Shown: in pieces, positions 5,575-8,716 of the stretch
How the letters are laid out: every line of letters begins with the position of its first letter
How positions within the stretch are numbered: position 1 is the first letter of the stretch
From: Methylophilus sp.
GTDB lineage: Bacteria > Pseudomonadota > Gammaproteobacteria > Burkholderiales > Methylophilaceae
Assembly: GCA_027489475.1 (NCBI GenBank)
Contig: JAIXZQ010000290.1
Location: 1-8,716 of the forward strand
DNA length: 8,716 nt
Direction of reading: 5' to 3'
The notes under the pieces: generated by a model
The model's input: only the letters and a program-made list of their open reading frames with translations
What the model was told of the DNA's origin: nothing
Databases searched by the model: none
Translations under genes and position numbers: made by a program

Positions 5575-5591
5575 GCAGTCTCCAAGACTGC
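5575..5591 (+). other. Hairpin directly upstream of the ygiQ start
   Basis: GCAGTCT (5575-5581) and AGACTGC (5585-5591) are perfect 7-bp arms with a CCA loop, ending 13 nt before the GTG start of ygiQ. That is the place where a ribosome site would be expected, and none is present. The hairpin might influence translation initiation or mark the 5' end of the transcript. Confidence 0.4.
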
Positions 5592-5604
5592 AACGAAACC
5601 CACT

Positions 5605-7788
5605 GTGGAAACCTACACCTCGCTGACTGCCAAACCGATTCAAAGCTATCGTCCGTATTGGGCCAAGCGTTTTGGTACCGCGCCTGTGTTGCCGATGAGC
5701 CGCGCAGAAATGGATGCCCTCGGTTGGGACAGTTGCGACATCATTCTGATCAGCGGCGACGCCTATGTCGACCACCCCAGCTTTGGGGTAGCGCTGATTG
5801 GTCGTCTGCTCGAAGCACAGGGATTTCGTGTCGGCATCATTGCGCAACCTGACTGGCATTCTGCCGAGCCGTTTAAAGTGCTGGGTAAACCTAATCTGTA
5901 TTTTGGCGTCACCGCAGGCAATATGGACAGTATGGTGAATCGCTATACGGCGGATCGCAAAATCCGTTCTGACGATGCTTACACGCCGCATGCCGAGGCC
6001 AACCGTCGCCCAGACCGCGCGGTGCTGGTGTATTCGCAGCGCTGTAAAGAAGCCTATGCTGACGTGCCGCTGGTGATAGGCAGCATTGAGGCCAGTTTGC
6101 GCCGCATTGCGCATTATGATTACTGGTCAGACAAAGTGCGCCGCTCGATTTTAATCGATGCCAAGGCAGACTTATTGGTCTACGGCAATGCCGAACGCGC
6201 CATTATTGAATTGTCTCACCGCATTGCACGCGGTGAAGCCATTGCCTCTATACAAGATATCCGCGGCACAGCGTTTATTCGCAAGCATGTGCCTGCAGAC
6301 TTTGTTGAAGTGCCGTCTACGCGCTTGGATAGACCGGGCGTGGTTGACAAGCATGAAGACCCTTACGCCATGAAAATGGGCAAGGCGGATGCCAGTTGCG
6401 CCACCGAGGATGCCGCGGCCAGTGCCGCGCCCACCATCAGTCTGCCATTGCCGCTCAAAGCGGCCAAAGTGCCGCGTGACCGTCAAGTGATCCGCATGCC
6501 TTCTTATGAAGAAGTGGTCGCTGACCCGGTGATGTATGCCCATGCCTCACGGGTATTGCATTTAGAGGCCAACCCCGGCAATGCGCGTGCGCTGGTGCAG
6601 CGGCATGGTGACCGTGAGGTGTGGTTAAATCCACCACCGATTCCGCTCTCCACCAAAGAGATGGACTTTGTCTATGACCTACCCTATGCGCGCAAGCCAC
6701 ATCCAGCCTATGGCGATGCAAAAATTCCAGCCTGGGAGATGATTCGCTTTTCCGTCAATATCATGCGTGGCTGTTTTGGCGGCTGTACCTTCTGTTCTAT
6801 CACCGAGCACGAGGGCCGCATTATTCAAAGCCGTTCCGAGGCGTCTATCCTGCGCGAGATTGAAGAAATCCGCGACAAAGTGGACGGCTTTACCGGCGTG
6901 ATTTCAGATCTCGGCGGCCCAACCGCCAATATGTATCGTTTGTCATGCAAGTCTGAGGACATCGAGAAAAACTGCCGCAAGCTGTCTTGCGTCTATCCCG
7001 GGGTATGTGAAAACCTCAATACCGACCACAGCGCGCTGATTCAACTGTATCGCAAAGCGCGCAACCTGAAAGGGATCAAGAAAATCCTGATTGGCTCTGG
7101 CTTGCGCTATGACTTGGCAGTGAAATCGCCAGAGTATGTCAAAGAATTGGTGCAGCACCATGTGGGCGGTTACCTGAAAATTGCGCCTGAGCATTCAGAA
7201 GAAAATGTGCTCAGCAAAATGATGAAGCCTGGCATGGGCGCCTATGACGAATTTAAACGCCTGTTTGAGCGCTTTAGCGCCGAGGCAGGCAAAAAGCAGT
7301 ATTTGATTCCGTATTTTATTGCCGCCCATCCCGGCACCACCGATGAAGACATGCTGAATCTGGCCTTGTGGCTAAAGCGCAATGATTTCCGCTTAGACCA
7401 GGTGCAAACCTTTACCCCTACGCCGATGGCCATGGCTACCGCCATGTACCACAGTGGTAAAAATCCCTTACGCAAAGTCACTGCCGAAGCTGAAAACGTG
7501 CCCGTGCCGCGCACTGGCACAATACGCAAACTGCATAAAGCCTTTATCCGTTACCATGACCCGCAAAACTGGCCGATGCTGCGTGAAGCACTAAAAAAAA
7601 TGGGGCGTGCAGACTTGATTGGCAATGGTAAAAAGCATTTAATCCCTGCGTATCAACCCGCCGTGTTGCCACAGATTGTGCAATCCGATGGTAGCCGCTT
7701 TCAGGCGAAACCCTTACCCAAAGGTTTTAACCAGACCAAGAGCTTTGCCAGCCCGCGTAAACAGGCCCCGGTGCGCGGCAAACGCTGA
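5605..7788 (+). CDS. ygiQ: YgiQ-family radical SAM protein (UPF0313)
   Basis: This 727-residue protein matches E. coli YgiQ (about 740 residues) nearly end to end. The N-terminal part has [33 protein letters not shown] and [12 protein letters not shown], and [19 protein letters not shown] follows in the middle. The radical-SAM core starts at [13 protein letters not shown] with the [4Fe-4S] ligands C390, C394 and C397 (CxxxCxxC). After it come [39 protein letters not shown] and [18 protein letters not shown]. The C-terminus is basic and low in complexity. Family members bind a 4Fe-4S cluster and cleave SAM to methionine and a 5'-deoxyadenosyl radical, but the substrate of YgiQ is not established. 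The start is GTG at 5605, the only start codon in frame before the conserved region; no Shine-Dalgarno is visible. An Ala/Pro-rich stretch (about residues 258-290) appears longer than in E. coli. Confidence 0.93.
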   Translation: METYTSLTAKPIQSYRPYWAKRFGTAPVLPMSRAEMDALGWDSCDIILISGDAYVDHPSFGVALIGRLLEAQGFRVGIIAQPDWHSAEPFKVLGKPNLYFGVTAGNMDSMVNRYTADRKIRSDDAYTPHAEANRRPDRAVLVYSQRCKEAYADVPLVIGSIEASLRRIAHYDYWSDKVRRSILIDAKADLLVYGNAERAIIELSHRIARGEAIASIQDIRGTAFIRKHVPADFVEVPSTRLDRPGVVDKHEDPYAMKMGKADASCATEDAAASAAPTISLPLPLKAAKVPRDRQVIRMPSYEEVVADPVMYAHASRVLHLEANPGNARALVQRHGDREVWLNPPPIPLSTKEMDFVYDLPYARKPHPAYGDAKIPAWEMIRFSVNIMRGCFGGCTFCSITEHEGRIIQSRSEASILREIEEIRDKVDGFTGVISDLGGPTANMYRLSCKSEDIEKNCRKLSCVYPGVCENLNTDHSALIQLYRKARNLKGIKKILIGSGLRYDLAVKSPEYVKELVQHHVGGYLKIAPEHSEENVLSKMMKPGMGAYDEFKRLFERFSAEAGKKQYLIPYFIAAHPGTTDEDMLNLALWLKRNDFRLDQVQTFTPTPMAMATAMYHSGKNPLRKVTAEAENVPVPRTGTIRKLHKAFIRYHDPQNWPMLREALKKMGRADLIGNGKKHLIPAYQPAVLPQIVQSDGSRFQAKPLPKGFNQTKSFASPRKQAPVRGKR

Positions 7789-7822
7789 TGCCCTGCGGGG
7801 AGAGGTCTATTTGATGCAATGC

Positions 7823-7852
7823 GGCGGTGCTCGGGATATTCGGGGTGCCGCC
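7823..7852. repeat. Inverted repeat between ygiQ and the GumN-like gene
   Basis: GGCGGTGC (7823-7830) can pair with GGTGCCGCC (7845-7852 used, GTGCCGCC) over 8 bp including two G-T wobbles, with a 14-nt loop. It lies 35 bp after the ygiQ stop. No T-run follows it (the next bases lead into an A-run), so it is not a convincing intrinsic terminator on the plus strand. Confidence 0.25.
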
Positions 7853-7915
7853 ACGGTCATAAAAAAATCTGTCGCAGACCCGCGTCAGTCTCGGTTAAAA
7901 AAGGATAGAAATACA

Positions 7916-8716
7916 ATGCAAAGCGTTTGGCGATGGTTATTTTGCGTATGTTGCAGCTGGATGCTGACAGCTCAGGCCGCAGAAAAAGGCTTGTTTTGGC
8001 AGCTAGAAGCGCCAAGCGGACAGGTCAGCTACTTGTTTGGCACCATGCATACGGATGACAACCGTGTGACTGATTTTTCGCCCACGGTGTTTCAGGCCTT
8101 GAAGCAGGTGGATACTTTTATGCTGGAAGTGGCAGATGCGCCGCCGCCAGCCATGCTGCAAATGCCGCAAGGCAATTTGCGCCAATTGTTAACTGAAGCC
8201 GAGCTGGAACAGGTCGGACTATTGGCTGATTATCATGTGATTCCCATAGGCGCGGCCTTGAAGATGAAGCCATGGTTATTGGCCGTGATGTTTGATTTGC
8301 CCAAACCGCAAACCCCCTTTGCCCAAGACTTATTACTTAAAGCCAAAGCAGAAGACTTTGACAAACAAGTGGTAGGCTTAGAAACGCCAGAGGCACACTT
8401 TGGCGTGATGGATAGTTTGACCATGGATGAGCAACTGCAGATGTTGCGCGCGGTGCTTAAACGCAGTCAAAAACAAAAAGAGGCGGACTTTGAAAAGCTG
8501 CTCAAAGCCTATCTGGCTGGCGATGCAGAACAAGTGGCGCGCATGGATGATGCCATGACGCAAGGCGTGATCCCTGCGGCCTTATGGCAACGCATGCGGG
8601 TCAAATTGCTGGATGAACGAAATGTGCAGATGGCGGCCACCAGTGTTGCACAAGCCAATCAACGGTCGGTATTTATTGCAGTCGGGGCGGCACATTTGGC
8701 AGGTAAAACCGGGCTG
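7916..8716 (+). CDS. TraB/GumN (TIKI-like) family protein, secreted, 3' truncated
   Basis: The frame is open from the ATG at 7916 to the window edge (267 codons) and lacks a stop. The ribosome site is AAAAAAGGA (ending at 7905), 10 nt before the ATG. Residues 1-22 form a signal peptide: R6, a hydrophobic core from about residue 7 to 18, and a likely cleavage after AQAA. The mature part begins GLFWQLEAPSGQVSYLFGTMHTDD, with the GTMH motif at 42-45, a conserved Glu at E71 (FMLEVAD), and VVGLETPEAHF in the middle. The C-terminal block VFIAVGAAHLAGKTGL (residues 252-267) is also present. The paired GxxH motifs and Glu are the putative metal site of the TraB/PrgY/GumN-TIKI family, some members of which are metalloproteases. 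The protein is probably periplasmic. Family members are about 280-300 residues, so only the last strand or two are missing. Cellular function in this organism is unknown. Confidence 0.85.
   Translation, partial: MQSVWRWLFCVCCSWMLTAQAAEKGLFWQLEAPSGQVSYLFGTMHTDDNRVTDFSPTVFQALKQVDTFMLEVADAPPPAMLQMPQGNLRQLLTEAELEQVGLLADYHVIPIGAALKMKPWLLAVMFDLPKPQTPFAQDLLLKAKAEDFDKQVVGLETPEAHFGVMDSLTMDEQLQMLRAVLKRSQKQKEADFEKLLKAYLAGDAEQVARMDDAMTQGVIPAALWQRMRVKLLDERNVQMAATSVAQANQRSVFIAVGAAHLAGKTGL

Larger units (their letters stand above)
5408..5604. promoter_or_regulatory. Divergent intergenic region between aat and ygiQ
   Basis: This 197-bp gap must carry the promoters of both divergent genes. No hexamer pair is convincing. 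For ygiQ the best -10 is TAGAAT (5567-5572) with only a poor -35 (TTTCAA, 5545-5550). For aat, weak -35/-10 pairs can be found on the minus strand around 5460-5500. The region also holds a 17-bp inverted repeat (5533-5549), an AT-rich tract (5549-5563) and a hairpin (5575-5591), all listed separately. Confidence 0.4.

Noticed and set aside
5562..5852. ATG-started frame overlapping the ygiQ start (96 codons)
   Set aside because: It overlaps highly conserved YgiQ sequence in another frame and shows no family resemblance.
5551..6114. 187-codon minus-strand frame opposite the start of ygiQ, and similar long frames elsewhere
   Set aside because: These lie on the opposite strand or in another frame of clearly recognised genes; their translations have no domain logic.
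7789..7860. Intrinsic terminator after ygiQ
   Set aside because: Hairpins exist (7790s and 7823-7852), but none is followed by a T-run on the plus strand.
1..8716. CRISPR arrays, insertion sequences, tRNA or rRNA genes, phage or toxin-antitoxin loci
   Set aside because: No spaced direct repeats, transposase motifs, terminal inverted repeats, cloverleaf-like segments or recognisable toxin-antitoxin pairs were seen on either strand.

Overview
The window is ordinary, densely coded bacterial chromosome with no mobile elements, CRISPR arrays or RNA genes that I can recognise. The neighbouring aat and bpt genes, a FucA-like aldolase beside mtnA, a YjjV-type TatD nuclease and a full-length YgiQ radical-SAM protein point to a proteobacterium. 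The overall flavour is betaproteobacterial, possibly a Methylophilaceae-type methylotroph. That family-level guess is inference from gene content and sequence style, not a database match.

Layout. Positions 3-359 (+) hold the end of ribD, which is cut by the window edge. A 180-bp interval with strong inverted repeats leads to a TatD/YjjV metallohydrolase (540-1340, +). A 272-bp AT-rich intergenic region follows, with three DnaA-box-like sites, several inverted repeats and a plausible sigma-70 promoter. It precedes a tight two-gene operon: mtnA (1613-2680) and a FucA-like class II aldolase (2683-3327). Facing it on the minus strand is a four-part chain read right to left: aat (5407-4706), bpt (4709-3963), a 28-codon micro-ORF (3963-3877) and an ADP-ribosyltransferase-fold-like protein of unknown function (3880-3338). 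All three junctions are overlaps (GTGA, TAATG, ATGA). A divergent intergenic region separates aat from ygiQ (5605-7788, +). A secreted TraB/GumN-family protein (7916 onward, +) runs off the right edge.

How the genes work together. MtnA plus a FucA-type aldolase, with no MtnB-type dehydratase in this stretch, fits the described DHAP shunt for salvage of 5'-methylthioadenosine and 5'-deoxyadenosine. Both are by-products of S-adenosylmethionine chemistry, and radical-SAM enzymes such as the nearby YgiQ release the second. Aat and Bpt are the two aminoacyl-transferases of the bacterial N-degron pathway; they mark proteins for ClpS/ClpAP. The least understood part is the tail of that operon: the micro-ORF and the ART-like protein, which appear translationally coupled to bpt.
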